64,000 bases of DNA from Tipula vernalis (GCA_958295665.1 OY282559.1:263414057-263478056), one strand, 5' to 3'; counted from the stretch's first letter, positions 33,455 through 45,728 are shown. The notes: generated by a model from the sequence alone, not told the origin. A program made the numbers and translations.

Positions 33455-34552
33455 GTTGCTCGAGTGTTCAGCATTAATTTGAAAGCACTACTCGATGACA
33501 TAGTAAAGAACAAGGCTTTTGGAAATGTCATTGCATACGTTTACACGATTGAGTTTCATAAAAGAGGACTTCCCCATGCTCACATGCTCTTCATTCTGGC
33601 CAATGACTCAAAAATCGACACAGCCAAGAAGATTGATCGATTTGTGTGCGCTGAGATTCCTGAACAGCAACTGGAACCCATATTGCATGAAATCGTGGTT
33701 CGCTCGATGATACATGGACCTTGCGGCAATGAGAACCCACTTGCGCCTTGCATGGAAAAAGGTGAATGTGCAAAAAGATTTCCGAAATCCTTTTGCAAGG
33801 AAACGTTAACCGAAGTTAATGGTTTTCCCATTTATCGTCGTCGTGAATGAATTGAGATTCAAATAGGAGAAAGGAAAATTGATAATCGTCATGTCGTTCC
33901 ATACAACCAATTTTTAACACGCAAATTCAATTGTCACATTAACGTCGAATCCTGCCAAACCGTTCAAGCAATCAAGTACATTTTCAAATATATATACAAA
34001 GGATATGATTGTGCTTCTGTTGAATTAAGTGCACAAGGACCGATTGTTCATGATGAAATTAAGCAATTTCTCGATGCGCGTTATGTTTGTGCTCCTGAAG
34101 CAATTTGGCGACTGCTCGAAAATCCAATGAACGATCGATCGCATGTTGTTTATCGTCTTGCCATCCATCTTCCTGACGCACAAATGGTTTATTTTCAAGA
34201 CGGCCAAGAAGATGCTGCAGCTGATCGAGCTCAACACCGATACACACATCTGACTGCATGGTTTGAGTTTAACAAGCACGAAGACGAGAATGCTCGACAA
34301 TATTTGTATTCCGAAATTCCTGAGCATTACGTATTTGACAAAACTTTTTGCATTTGGAAAGTTCGCAAGCAGAGAGGAGATAGGATTATCACTCGAATGT
34401 ATGCTGTCAGTCCGAAAGATCGCGAGCGCTTTTATTTGAGACTGCTATTACAACACATTCGTGGAGCTCAAAGTTTTACTGATCTTAAGACCGTCGATTC
34501 AGTGATTTTTGACACCTTCAATGATGCAGCACGAGCCATGAACCTTCTTTAG
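33455..34552 (+). pseudogene. Helitron Rep (HUH) domain
   Basis: The frame is continuous with the preceding segment and is interrupted by TGA at 33,848. YTIEFHKRGLPHAHMLFIL carries the HUH motif (His-Ala-His at 33,575-33,583). IKYIFKYIYKGYD (33,971-34,009) is the two-tyrosine catalytic motif with its lysine. Between them, a Cys-rich stretch (CGNENPLAPCMEKGEC, KRFPKSFC) is as in other Helitrons. The catalytic His and Tyr residues are intact; the stops prevent a full protein. Confidence 0.88.
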
Positions 34553-35981
34553 GATGATAGCGAATGGGAACGATGTTTAAGTGAAGCAAGTCATGTGTGC
34601 ATGCCGCATCAAATTCGCCTAACATTTGCTTTGATTTGTGTCTTCAATTCGCCAAAAAATCCTCTTGCGCTTTTCGAGCAATTCAAGGAGTATTTAATCG
34701 CCGACTACATCATGTATTTCGATCACATAACCGCTGAAAAGAAACTGCTTCAAGACATTGAGGTTATTTTGCGCATGAATGGCATGAAATGCACAGATTT
34801 TCGCCTTCCTGAACCGGGCCCGATTGAAAACGTCGAACATGTTTTCGATGTCAAAGAGCAAGCTCAAATGGCCATAAACTTGATCGCCACCCTTAACCCA
34901 ATGCAGCGTGCCATTTTCGAAGAGATTGCTGCTGTAATTGATGATTCGATGGCTGAGTCGAGATTTTTCTTCCTCGACGGTCCTGGCGGTTCGGGAAAAA
35001 CTTACCTTTACAACACTTTGATGAGTTATGTAAGAGGCCAGAGTAAAGTTGTTCATGCTTTCGCCACGACAGGAATTGCAGCGGATTTATTAGTTGTCGG
35101 TGTCATCCATGAAAATCCCCTCGCAGGAATCCATTAAATTACGAGAAGCTGCAATGCTCATTATCGATGAGGCTTTAATGCTTTCTTCGCATTCTCTTCG
35201 AGTGATTGATCTGCTTCTGCGAGGAATCATGAATAATATTCGTCCTTTCGGTGGCAAGCTTCTCATCCTTGGCGGTGACTTTCGACAAACCTCAAATGTT
35301 GTTCCCAGAGGAAAAAATGCTGATATCATAGAAATGTGCGTGAAAAATTCTCTTTTGTGGCGGCATGTGAAGCAGCGAACTCTCATCACCAACATGCGAG
35401 CATTTGGACAACGAGAGTTCAACGAATGGGTTTTGCAATTGGGCGATGGCAGATTGCGAAATGATCTGGAAGAAGCCGATCCCGATTTAGTCGAAATTCC
35501 TGAGGAAATGATAAAGCGTGAAAACATCATTCGATAAATTTTTGGAGTTGAAATTCGAACAACAACTGCTGATGAAATCGCCGATGTCGCCAACAAGATC
35601 ATTCTCAGTCCAAAAAATGTTCATGTCACAAAGCTCAACAATGCCATTCTCGATCTTTTACCGGGAGATGCAACAACCTTCCTGAGCATTGACTCAATGA
35701 TCTCCGACGACCCGAACGATGCAATCGATTTTCCAGTCGAATTTTTGAATTCTCAGACCCCTTCTAGCATGCCTCCTCATTCACTGAAATTGAAAGTTGG
35801 TGCGTTCATCATGTTGCTAAGGAATTTGGATCCAAAGAAGGGACTTCTGAATGAAACTCGATTGATCGTGAAAAAGCTGTTCAGGAATTGTATCAAGGCG
35901 GAAATAATCGCAGGCAGCAATAAGGGAGCGGAAGTTTGCATCCCCCGAATCGACTTGGAACCAAGCGAGAGCAGCTTGTAA
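34553..35981 (+). pseudogene. Helitron Pif1-type helicase domain
   Basis: Starts after the TAG at 34,550. Walker A is GPGGSGKTYLYNTL (34,979-35,002 for the core), followed by FATTGIAADLL and a frameshift with loss of the short segment before IKLREAAMLIIDEALM (Walker B, about 35,150). Next come GGKLLILGGDFRQTSNV (motif III), then LKLKVGAFIMLLRNLDP and GAEVCIPRIDL near the end. The final motifs (the RRQFP...KSQGQ region) are absent, so it is C-terminally truncated. In the element this helicase would unwind DNA during rolling-circle transposition. Confidence 0.87.
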
Positions 35982-36059
35982 CGGTGAACTAATATGTTTG
36001 CAGCCGTTAACATAAAGATATCAGTGGCCATGAAGAATTTCGGTCATCTTTTCCCCTAG

Positions 36060-37396
36060 CTCGTCGAAGAGGTATATTGTTGGTCGTGGATTATTTTTAA
36101 TTCTTTTTCTCCATGATACTCACTGCTTTCGTGATGACCTACACACTTGGTAACATATTAGACCGCGACACTACACTCTACTCACCTCTTCATAGTTCCC
36201 CACACACACACACACAACCGACGTAATTTAGTCCATACCGTTCATTTCCTCAAGAATAATAATAATTATACATGAAAAATTCAAAACTGATTCTTTAGAT
36301 AGATGAATAAGATATGTATTTAGAAACAAAATTTCGAACATAGACAATTTAAATTCAACATTGGTTAACTTCCAATTCAATATCCGTATAATGGATCTCT
36401 AAATGCAATTATATAACCCAAGACCCTAAGTACGCGTAACTGTACTAATCTTAATACTATATATATATATGAACTTAACTTAGGAAGAAAATTTATTTAA
36501 ATAAATGTACTCAAAAATACTCCAAAAAGTTACAATAATCAATTTAAAAACATATAATTCAATAAGTATGTTTAAGTGATAATATAATAAATATGTAGCA
36601 AAAAAAAAAATATATATGTATATTTAATTAATAAAGTTATGAATTTGTACTCAACAACATTTGATGGTGTGGTGATGGTATATCCAATATTATGTAATGA
36701 TCGTTGAATCCTCAATGGCCTTAACCGTATATGTATTTGTGTAAGTGGTAAAATGCAATGATTACACTAATTTTAACTTAGTTGTTGTTGTTGATTCATT
36801 CAATAATAATAATAATAAAATTGGCTTAACATGTAGCATACTTATGTTTGTTTACTTGTCTTTGCTACAATTATTATGTAATTCCAACTTGACTTTTGGA
36901 TTATTATTATTTTTTTTTCTTTCACTTAACTGATTAATTATGAATTATTATTACGATTATTACGTACGTAAATATGAATTACATATATGAAACTATTTGG
37001 TTTCACTTATAATTTATCATGAAATAGGAAAATGTTTCTTTATTATCAATTTCCAAAACTTCCCTTAGAAAAATGGTACGATATTTTAAATGACCTTGCA
37101 CGTAAAATTATAATTCTCACAAAAAAAAAATCACAGTAATTCTGTTAATAACATTTAAATGTATAACCTTAAGAAATAAATGTTAAGCATATTTAAAGTA
37201 TTTTAGGTAACTAGAACTACTCATAATCTTATACATATTATATCTTAAGAAAACCACACCAATTATACAGTTCAAAATTGGAATCACTTGCGGTTTATCA
37301 TTATCACATGAACTATCCAGATATCATCGAAATCAGTTTTTTTTTTTTCAGATTATCTTTCACGATAGTTTTTGGAATTAATCTTTACGATATGTA
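36060..37396. other. No gene seen
   Basis: AT-rich with a (CA)n run at about 36,201-36,217, a GTT/AAT trinucleotide patch at 36,781-36,820 and A-runs. No ORF with recognisable content. Confidence 0.55.
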
Positions 37397-37468
37397 CTAG
37401 TTTTTTTTATAATATTCACGACACATGGAAGAAAAAAAATTAACATCTGAATGTCTCCGAATATATAC

Positions 37469-40120
37469 TTGTTTGTATTTATTCAAAATCTCAACAAATT
37501 TGGAAGACTCATCGAAAATTTGTAAGAAACATTTCTTGCAAACTTTCACATGTTCTCCGCTTACTGGAACGTGGTATTGAAAAGTTAACTGTCTATTTTT
37601 TTGCTTTTCAGGAGTATTAGTTCGTCTCTTTCTTGTTGTACAAGTTTTAGAAAAGGTTATCATACCTGAAAGATATGCTGCCCTTCTGTCGTGTGATTGC
37701 ATTTTCCAATATGAAGCAAATAAATCCGATTGCACTTGTTCACTCACTTTTAAAGCGCATGCCTTTCGGCAGTTTGACAATCTACGGTACGCTCTCGCTT
37801 TTATCAATTTATCCGCTTCGCCTAAATTACGTTTCGTCTTCCTCTCAAGTCGTATTTTTCTTGATCGCCCTTTTCCACCAACTCCAGTGCTAGTGGATGG
37901 CTCCATAACATCGTTAGGTACCACATCTACATTGCCATCCGATTCTTTTTCTGTAGATGGTGAAGAAGGGGGTTCATAATTGAGATCCTTTTCATCATCG
38001 CTGCCAGCTTCGATGTCATCATTCTAAAATCATCCGGAAAAAATGATCAAAATTAGTATTGGTAGATTTAACAACATTATATAAGGCCTTTTTACCTATC
38101 ATTCATCAGCAGTTTGTTTTTCAAAAACATTTTCTTCTTGAAATTCCTAAATAATATTTTGTTCAATACTATAAATATTATGTTTCATCCAAATGAATTA
38201 CTTCTATGTTATCCTGCATCGAATCACGTTTAATTAAGGCGTGTTTAGTAGATTCATTGCCATTGACATCTATAAGAGTTATTATTTCCTGAAAAAAGTA
38301 ACACACTTTCATGAAGTAACCGTTATAGGTTTTAAAACTCGTTAAAGTAGAGAAAGTATTCATAAATTAAATTAATCATACGTGACGTTCTTCTGGATTT
38401 ATTCCAACATGTTGTAGTTCTTCTTGCGGTACACAAATTAAATCGTCCTCATAACACAATATGTTCAATGGAATTTCTGTAATTTGTTTTTCAGGATTAT
38501 TACTATTATTTACTGATTCTTTGTTGGCTATTTCAGAGTTAAATAATATTCTAGTAGAAGACGTTGCTTCCGATTCTTTTATTAAATGAGAGAAACTTAA
38601 TTTCCTAGCAGCCTTAATTTTCTTGGGTATGGGACCTAAAACATAAAATTCATCAAAATAGTATTCAAAAATTGCCGAAATCGATTGTTCTCGTTCAATT
38701 AAGATTAACGGATCCAACGGGTCTGACCAAAATAATGGACACCAACTTGTTGTGAAACGGCATCATTTCCCATAGGAAATAATACCATTTCTTAACATCT
38801 AACATACATAGTAAATAATTAATATAATTGTATAATGGCACTGACCATCATTATACGACAATAAATAGTAAACATTCAGGAATATGAATATCAAACATAA
38901 CACATACAATATTAAGGTTAGTTACCAAAACAAATTGAAAATGATGAACTTGAAAATACGAGACATATAACATATAAAGAAATTAAGTAACCGTCTGTAA
39001 TATAAAAATAAAGTAAAGTGGAATATCGCAATACATAACATTATAGGTCAATGGAGCGAAAAGAAAAAGAAATATGATCGGTAGTAAATTTTATGTATTA
39101 GAATATAAGGGAATAAATAATGTAGATCATAATTTCAAAATTCAAAGTAATGCGATATTTCGTAATAATAAAAATATGTAAAATCAATTAAAATTTAGGT
39201 CATAAATTTGGAAAAGGTCTATCAGTTAAATATGTAATAAATTTAACTATCAATATATGAAAATCGTCCAATAGCAATTAAATGTGGGACACAAAAAAAA
39301 ACATACCGACAAAACTAAATAAATGTCACACAACTTGCAATAATTGTAATGCATAAAAAAATGCAATCAAACATAACAACCCAAATTTTCATAACGATAT
39401 GGGTAAATGACTTTTCCAAATTATTGACCGAAATGAAATTTTGTTGTTAGTGCAAAAGACACACACAAAATTAGTATATAAGGCTTACAAAATTAAATAT
39501 AAAGTTGTTATAGTCTTGAATCTTAAAGTCTCAACATTGTCGAATCACAATAAATTTATCAAATAAAGATATTAAAACCAAGAAGCGGAGTTTCTTTTTA
39601 TCCTTCAGATCCAGAACATAAGGAGTAAGTATTTCAACAACTAACTAATAACGCCCAGGCCTTGAGAGAACACTCTCAAAAGAACCAATAAGTGCTACGC
39701 ACGTGTTTCTTTTGTTAGCAGTACTCAAGGTATCCGAATATTCCACTAGCACCGTGCCTAGCGGCATTCTCCACAAAAAGGGAAATTAATTCACGATTCG
39801 GTAATAGCCCCCACCAGAGGCAAGCTCGAACCGTTGAATTTATTGATTCTCTAGTTAATTGAAAAATTGCCTTAACATCTGTAACAACGGAGATAAACAT
39901 AATTTAGGCTCAAGTTAGTTTAGGTTAAGTAAATGTATAAATAGACATTAATATAAATTGACAATAAAACGTCATATTTATATAACAAACTTTCATTTAA
40001 TAATAGTCATGTATTCTAATTAACAATATTAAACTTACCTGAATCTGAACTACAATTTAATTTATTTAAAGTTAATTGTAACATTTTATTAGCTCTGCTA
40101 TTATGATCAATAAATGCCAT
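37469..40120 (-). CDS. Multi-exon gene, N-terminal part of an insect transposon-associated family (unnamed)
   Basis: Model with four exons: 40,120-40,039 (starts MAFIDHNSRANK, donor G|GTAAGT), 38,722-38,382, 38,288-38,202 and 38,023-37,469. All junctions are GT-AG and phases match (phase 1, then 0, then 0), giving 355 codons with another good donor (CAA|GTATAT) at 37,468. The last exon has an acidic part (DIEAGSDDEKDLNYEPP), a basic NLS-like stretch (KIRLERKTKRN), then CRKACALKVSEQVQSDLFASY, HDRRAAYLSGMI and a CKKCFLQIFDE motif. I recall this Cys-rich pattern from proteins amplified in many insect genomes; function unknown. A 51-bp candidate exon (38,146-38,096) with good splice sites would add two in-frame stops, but skipping it keeps the frame. 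Downstream exons were not found; the Helitron lies there. Confidence 0.55.
39715..39878 (-). other. Possible alternative terminal exon of the gene above
   Basis: An acceptor (TTGTTACAG) at 39,879 sits in the first intron and is in the correct phase for exon 1, opening 54 codons (VKAIFQLTRESINSTVRACL...) to a stop at 39,715. It could be an alternative 3' exon giving a short protein, or unrelated sequence with a chance acceptor. No domain recognised. Confidence 0.3.
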
Positions 40121-40317
40121 TATTATTTCCGTTTATTATTTCGAGGTAATAATTAAAACTAAATCACTCATTGAGTAATGTTTCACGAACAAAACACGTT
40201 TGGTTTTGTTAAAAAATCAATTCACAACTGATTTTCTAAAACTGTAACAGTGTGAAACAAACTTATTATAATGAATAAACAGTAAAAACAAAGGACGGAT
40301 ATACTGAAATCAAATAT

Positions 40318-40640
40318 GTTATGATTGGGTAAAAAGGGTTTGGTCAGACTTGTTCCGTTTTAATCGCAAAAAAATTATCAATTATACCCAAATGCAATAT
40401 GTATAATTGCTTATTTCTTTGCCGAGTAAAACGGAGTAGGCCTAACTTATTTCTTTTTACCCAAAGCAATACGTATAATTGTTTAAATTTTTGCGATTAA
40501 AACAGCACAAGTGTGACTTATTTCTTTTTACCCAAGGTAACATGTATATTTATTATACATATTGCATTGGCTAAAAAGAAATAAGTCAGACTTACTCCGT
40601 TTTACTCTGCAAAAAAAACCTATTGTACATATTGCATTTT
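40318..40640. repeat. Direct and inverted copies of an ~80-bp module
   Basis: Blocks such as TTATTTCTTTTTACCCAA, GAGTAAAACGGAGTA and GCAATATGTATAATT recur in both orientations (near 40,330, 40,400, 40,460, 40,520 and 40,580-40,637), giving partial hairpins. No coding content; possibly the inside of a MITE with internal repeats. Confidence 0.55.
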
Positions 40641-40780
40641 TCGCTCATTTTTTTAAGACATACGTATGGTCATTTGACTTAAACCGTTTTACTCAGTTGT
40701 AAAGAATGAAAAATACTACTTATAGACACAAAAAAAAACTAACTAAAAAATTGACTTGTTCCCCTTTACCCTGAAGCCGT

Positions 40781-40781
<1 letters not shown>

Positions 40782-40871
<90 letters not shown>
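40782..40871. repeat. (TA)n microsatellite
   Basis: Almost uninterrupted AT dinucleotides, about 90 bp with one C. Together with 41,589-41,676 it is one tract split by the TIR element between them. ORFs crossing it are artefacts. Confidence 0.95.
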
Positions 40872-40873
<2 letters not shown>

Positions 40874-41585
40874 TGTGGTGAAAAGGTAAAGTATCTTATC
40901 TCGATTTTATACAATTTTCAGGAGAGCAAAAAAACGGTTAAAATAAATCTGTGAAAAAATATATGACTATATAAGCTAGTTTTTCCAGGGTTTTCGTAAG
41001 ATGATGCAATGCATTTTTTTTTTAAAGTATTAGTTACTTTAAATTTTATTAGAGTAATTAAGAAAATTAAGAAAAATGCAAACAGGTTATTTTACCTTTA
41101 CAATTTTGTTAAAATAACTTATCTTATTTCACTTAAGCTATTTTACCAAATTTTTATGCATATTCCAATAAATCTTAATAGGACATAAGTTATTGAATAA
41201 GCATATAATTTCAACAAAAATAAAAGGGAGAAATCCCTTGTTTGTAGATAAGTTGTTTTAAATATATTTTTTTTTGAAACACTGAAAATTATGTAGAAAC
41301 AAGGTGTTTTACTAAAATTTTTTTGTTGACCTATATGTAACTAAAATATTTTGCTTCCGAATTTTTTTATAACTTTATTTTAATTTTTAAATAAGATGTT
41401 TTTCCTTTTGATTTTATAGTTTTTTTTTTCAAATAAGTTATTTGGACATAGTAATAACTCGAATTTTGTAATAGCTACAGGCAAACCGATTAGCTGTAAA
41501 AATAGCTAATTTTTAATAGAATATGATTTTGTTAAAATCTCAAAAATGTCTTATCTCGAGATAAGATACTTTACCTTTTCACCAC

Positions 41586-41588
<3 letters not shown>
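40872..41588. mobile_element. 717-bp TIR element inserted in a (TA)n tract
   Basis: 33-bp perfect inverted ends starting TCTGTGGTGAAAAGGTAAAG (40,872-40,904 and 41,556-41,588), flanked by TA repeats. The interior is AT-rich without ORFs but repeats AAGTTATTTTACC-like motifs. A TA target fits Tc1/mariner-type transposition, although the target duplication cannot be measured inside (TA)n. Non-autonomous. Confidence 0.85.

Positions 41589-41676
<88 letters not shown>
41589..41676. repeat. (TA)n microsatellite
   Basis: About 88 bp of TA dinucleotides between the TIR element and the gypsy LTR. Its last TATA (41,673-41,676) serves as the gypsy target duplication. Confidence 0.95.
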
Positions 41677-41679
<3 letters not shown>

Positions 41680-41927
41680 GTGGAAATTATAAAGACCAAA
41701 TTGATATAATTTCGAGGATTATTCCAAATAAAACAAAGAACTCGGATTGATAATTTATTATCTCCAAAAATCGAACAAGAACTGATTTTTATATTTTATA
41801 TTTTGTTTCGATTGCCATCCGAATAATGTTAAATCGATTACACACACCAAGACAAAAACTTATTATTTTAAAATAAGTTGTACCACGTATAGTACCACCC
41901 TTATGGTTTGTTTCTTCATTTTCCACT
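41677..41927 (-). repeat. Gypsy 3' LTR
   Basis: 251 bp. Read on the minus strand it begins AGTGGAAAATG after a purine-rich tract (GGAGGGCCG) and ends TTTCCACATT. Matches 46,259-46,506 except for four substitutions and a 3-bp indel. Confidence 0.93.
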
Positions 41928-42019
41928 CGGCCCTCCTGCATAATCGTCCGTCCCGGATGATCGAATGTCTTCAGAATCACCACCAGCTTCCTCGTCGGAT
42001 ATTCCACGATAGTAAAGTT

Positions 42020-43594
42020 TCATATTTTCAGCTGATGTTGACGTTTTATGTCGCCTTCGGTCTTTCCAACTTTTTCTACCTCATATCGATCATGCTTGTT
42101 AACTTTCGTAACCTTATAAGAACCCAAAAACTTTGGATATAGTTTAAGTCCGCCACCAAATTGGGTTCGCCGAATCACAACCCAGTCTCCAATATTATAC
42201 ACGGGTGCTGGTCGTCTTTTCCGGTTGTAATTTTTACGATTCTCATCCTGCAATTTGAGAATCTGATCACGTGCAGTTTCTCGTATACGTCGTCGATTTT
42301 CATCAAATAAATTAGCTGCTTCCCTTTCAATTGCTTCTTGCAAATCGAAGTCTTCCGCACATCTCATTTTCGTGCCAAAAAGTATCTCAAACGGTGTCGT
42401 GCTAATGCTCCTCTGGTAGGTATTATTTAAAAATCGCTGAAGTTTATCGGTATGTTTGTACCATAATTCAGGCTTTTCAAGCGATAATTTAGTCAAAGCT
42501 GGTATTATTATCCTATTGATGCGTTCAACTTGTCCATTTCCCGTTGGAGTGCCAATTATCGTTGAGAAATGTTCAATGCCCTCAATATGGCAATACTCTT
42601 GGAATTCGGTCGATGTAAACGCGGTACCCTTATCCGATATGATGTATTTCGCTACTCGTTAGGATTTTGCATGGATATATCCAAACAAACTTCGAAAATC
42701 CATCAACAACACATAAAACATACTTGTAACTTTTCGGTGTCGACACCAAATTACCCAAATGGTCTACGTGATATGTACAAAGGGGGCAATCACCTTTTGG
42801 TATACAATTTAACAGACCGTCCTGTTTGTCCATTTTGCGCTCGGCCAGAATGCAAGGAATGCAATTTTTGATACACGTCTGAATCTTTTGTTGCGATTTT
42901 GGGATGTAAAACTGCCGCTCGATCAACTCTTCCGTCTTTTTGACAGCAAAATGGCCTTGTTCGTGGTAATGCTTGATTACTTCGTTTTGCATCTGTCTTG
43001 GGACAACCAACTTCATTGAACCTTCAACATTTGTAAGTAGAACTTCATTAGACATGATATAATTTTTATACGAACTTGTTTCGAGAAGCTTTTGAATTAG
43101 AATTAATTCCTCGTCACTGTTTTGTGCCGCTTTAACTCGATTAATGACATTATCTTCAATTGTCATCACAAATGGACCTCGATTTAAAGCGCCCACATGC
43201 TTCATGCGAATACCAGGGCGATGTTCTAATTTGTAGTCAAACTCATGTAATTTTAGCGCCCACCCCGCTATTCTGGAAGTCAACTCCTTTCGCTCCATCG
43301 TTCCCTTAAACGTTGCACACTCGGTTACTATTCGAAAGTTTAGTCCAAGTAAGTAGACGCGAAACTTTTTTAACGCATAAATAATCGCGAGTACTTCCAA
43401 CTCATAGCTACTATAACGTTCCTCGCACGGGGTTGTTTTTCGGCTATAGAAAAACACGGGGTGAAAACACTGATCCTCTTCATCTTTTTAAAGCAAAACA
43501 GCTCCCAATCCAATCTTACACGCGTCAGTGCACACATAGAATAGATTTTTAGGACTGGCTTGCTGATCAATTTTTTCTTCAGTACCTCAAACAC
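42020..43594 (-). pseudogene. Gypsy RNase H and integrase, frameshifted
   Basis: RNase H pieces: FYVCTDACKIGLGAVLL, then a stop (TAA) near 43,486, FFYSRKTTPCEERYSSYELE, and IVTECATF and HVGALNR, where catalytic Asp residues are Glu and Gly, so it is dead. Integrase: HYHEQGHFAVKKT and CIKNCIPC (HHCC zinc site), YHVDHLGNL (Asp 1), then a short deletion and frameshift near 42,650. SDKGTAFTSTEF (Asp 2) and PTGNGQVERINR (Glu) follow, so the DDE triad itself is intact. The C-terminal region ends KTEGDIKRQHQLKI. Beyond the stop at 42,020 the remaining 90 bp to the LTR are untranslated. Confidence 0.88.
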
Positions 43595-45728
43595 TTCTTA
43601 GCTGAATTATTCCGTTTTCGATTTCATACCCAAGGTAATCAATTGATTTGCTCAAAAACTGGCACTTGGCCCACTTTATTTGCAGGCTGTTCTTCTCAGC
43701 AGTTTTAAGCACCTCTTTCAATCTTTCCAAAGCTTCTCTCTTGGAACTTCCTGGAACGATTAAATCATCTAAATATATACACACTATCTTCTTGACACAT
43801 AACGGATTAAAAATATTATTAATGAATCGCTGGAAAACAGCTGGTGAATTGCAAAGGCCAAAAGGTGTTCGCAGAAACTCAAATAAGCCAAATGGGGTTA
43901 CAAAAACGGGGTATTTTATAGAGTCTTCTTCTACAGGAACGTGGAAAAATCCATTTTTCAGGTCGAGGGTAGAAAAATACTTTGCTCCTTGTAGCTGGTC
44001 TATTTGGTCATCAATAAGGGGAAGTGGATACCGATCTTTAACGACCACTTCATTTAACTTCCTATTGTCGACACATAACCTTTTGGATCCATCTGTTTTA
44101 TTTGACAAAACGACCGGGCTCGCAAAACAAGATTTACTTGGACGAACGATTCCTTCTTCAACCCACTGATCAACTTGTTCTCTTACGAGTTTAGGTTTCT
44201 GCACTATTGGCTTCTCGTCAGTCAAAATAATTTTCATTTTAGTTTCGACGCTAATTACCGACTTTTCTGGATTGTAATCAACAATCAAGCTTCTGACCTC
44301 ATCTCTGTAGGCTTCCTCGTCAATGTGATTAAGGGTTATGGGTACGTCACCACGGCTAACAGCTAACACACAATTCGCAGGCACAAATTTCTTCATCGAA
44401 ATAGATTCAGGCGTAATAGTCGTGATTGTTTGGTCTATTAACTCTTTGCCTAATAGAATATCACACGGCAAAATACCGTCTAGCACTATGTGAAAATTCG
44501 TAGTATAATCGTCGTCTTCTATAGTAATTTGGATTTGGAATTGATCCACCGATGATAATCCTTTAGATCCAACTGCGTTGAAAAGAATAGCTTGACCATT
44601 GAAGTTAGGTGATCCAAGCGAATTGTATCGGCTTTGTGATATAAAGTTCAAGTCACTTCCGCTATCAACCATAGCGAACATTACATTATCACTAAATTTT
44701 ATCTGTTTCACATTTTTTTCTAATACGGTATTTTTTCCTGTGCAGGTTACGCATGCATTCGACTTGTTTAGACCAACTTTATTACATGTCTTAGAATTAT
44801 GCCCAAAATTCTTACAAATGTAGCACTTTTCGCCTTTTGATTTATCAGGACAACGATCGGATATATGGCCAAACTCTAAACAATTAAATCATTGTAATCG
44901 ACGATTTCTTCGCGAACTAGACGGCTTTGATTTATTATCACTGGCACTACCGGTACTTTTGGAAGATGTGTTGTCATTATTACTATAGCTGTCATGGGTT
45001 TTGTTGGTGGTAGTTTTATTTTTAATCGTCTCGTATATTTGAAGTTTCGCTTTAAATTCATCCATTGTGGAACAGCCATATAATACGGATTTGTTCGGCT
45101 CATAATCCCGTATTCCATCAATACAATATTGTATGATAGCGGCTTCCTCGATATTTGCGGCGCTTGCAATTTCCGTTAACGCAATTAAATACGATTTAAA
45201 TGACTCGTCGATCTTCTTTTTACGTTCCACCATTTTGCGATGAACTACTGCACTGTTTTCTGTTTTTATAAATTCTCTCCGTAGAAAATTTGTCAGATTT
45301 TCCCATGATTTTAAACCGGAAGCCATCCGTAGGCTTTCTTTGGCGGTTCCTTTCAACAATCTACGCGCGAAAATATTTTTGTGTACGTCACTCCATCCAG
45401 CACATGAACTCGCATCCTCGAATTCAGCAATCCATTTTTCGATTGGGTAATCGTCATCACCAGTGAATGCATTTAACGATTCTTCGATGTCTTTAAAGCT
45501 AAACATCATAGTACTGTTACATGGTGAAACAGTTGTGGGTGTCGTCATAGGCGTTGCATCCGGTATCACTGTAGGTTGCGATATATTAACTCGCTTGCTT
45601 AACTCTAACTCTGCTTTCAATAAACTGATTTCTTGCTCCTTTAACTCTAATTCCCGCGAATTCATTTCTAAACTTTCTGCAAATACTATAGAGTTTCTTT
45701 TGTCTCTACGTCCACCCATTATAAGCAC
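43587..45728 (-). pseudogene. Gypsy gag-protease-RT, one frame with a nonsense codon
   Basis: One frame from the ATG at 45,728 to 43,587. Gag has a coiled N terminus (LELKEQEISLLKAELELSKR) and a capsid-like region (WIAEFEDASSCAGWSD). Two CCHC knuckles follow. The second is CYICKNFGHNSKTC. In the first, TGA at 44,889-44,891 replaces the first Cys (expected pattern Cx2Cx4Hx4C, remaining FNCLEFGHISDRC). Protease has MVDSGSDLNFIS. RT runs from VDNRKLNEVVVKDRYPL through FSTLDLKNGFFHVPV and TPFGLFEFLRTPFGLCNSP to YLDD (43,764-43,775), with catalytic residues intact. The frame breaks after ENGIIQL at about 43,590. Gag and pol share one frame without a -1 shift site. Confidence 0.9.

Larger units (their letters stand above)
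31929..35981 (+). mobile_element. Helitron Rep-helicase, multiply broken
   Basis: Coding order is N-terminal region, Rep (HUH nuclease), then a Pif1-type SF1 helicase, the RepHel layout of rolling-circle Helitrons. Two frameshifts (about 32,310 and 35,100) and in-frame stops at 33,452, 33,848, 34,550 and 35,535 break it. It ends at 35,979-35,981 before the last helicase motifs. Neither a 5' TC end nor a 3' hairpin-CTRR end could be fixed; a CTAG at 36,056 lacks a convincing hairpin. No endonuclease domain of the Helentron type was seen. Confidence 0.85.

Noticed and set aside
36045..36060. CTAG at 36,056 as the Helitron 3' end
   Set aside because: No GC-rich hairpin 10-12 bp upstream and no T after CTAG, so the terminus cannot be placed here.
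40720..40914. ORF encoding a Tyr/Ile dipeptide repeat
   Set aside because: It is a translation of the (TA)n microsatellite and not a protein.
43648..44169. 173-codon plus-strand ORF
   Set aside because: Antisense shadow of the gypsy RT, which has clear motifs including YLDD on the minus strand.
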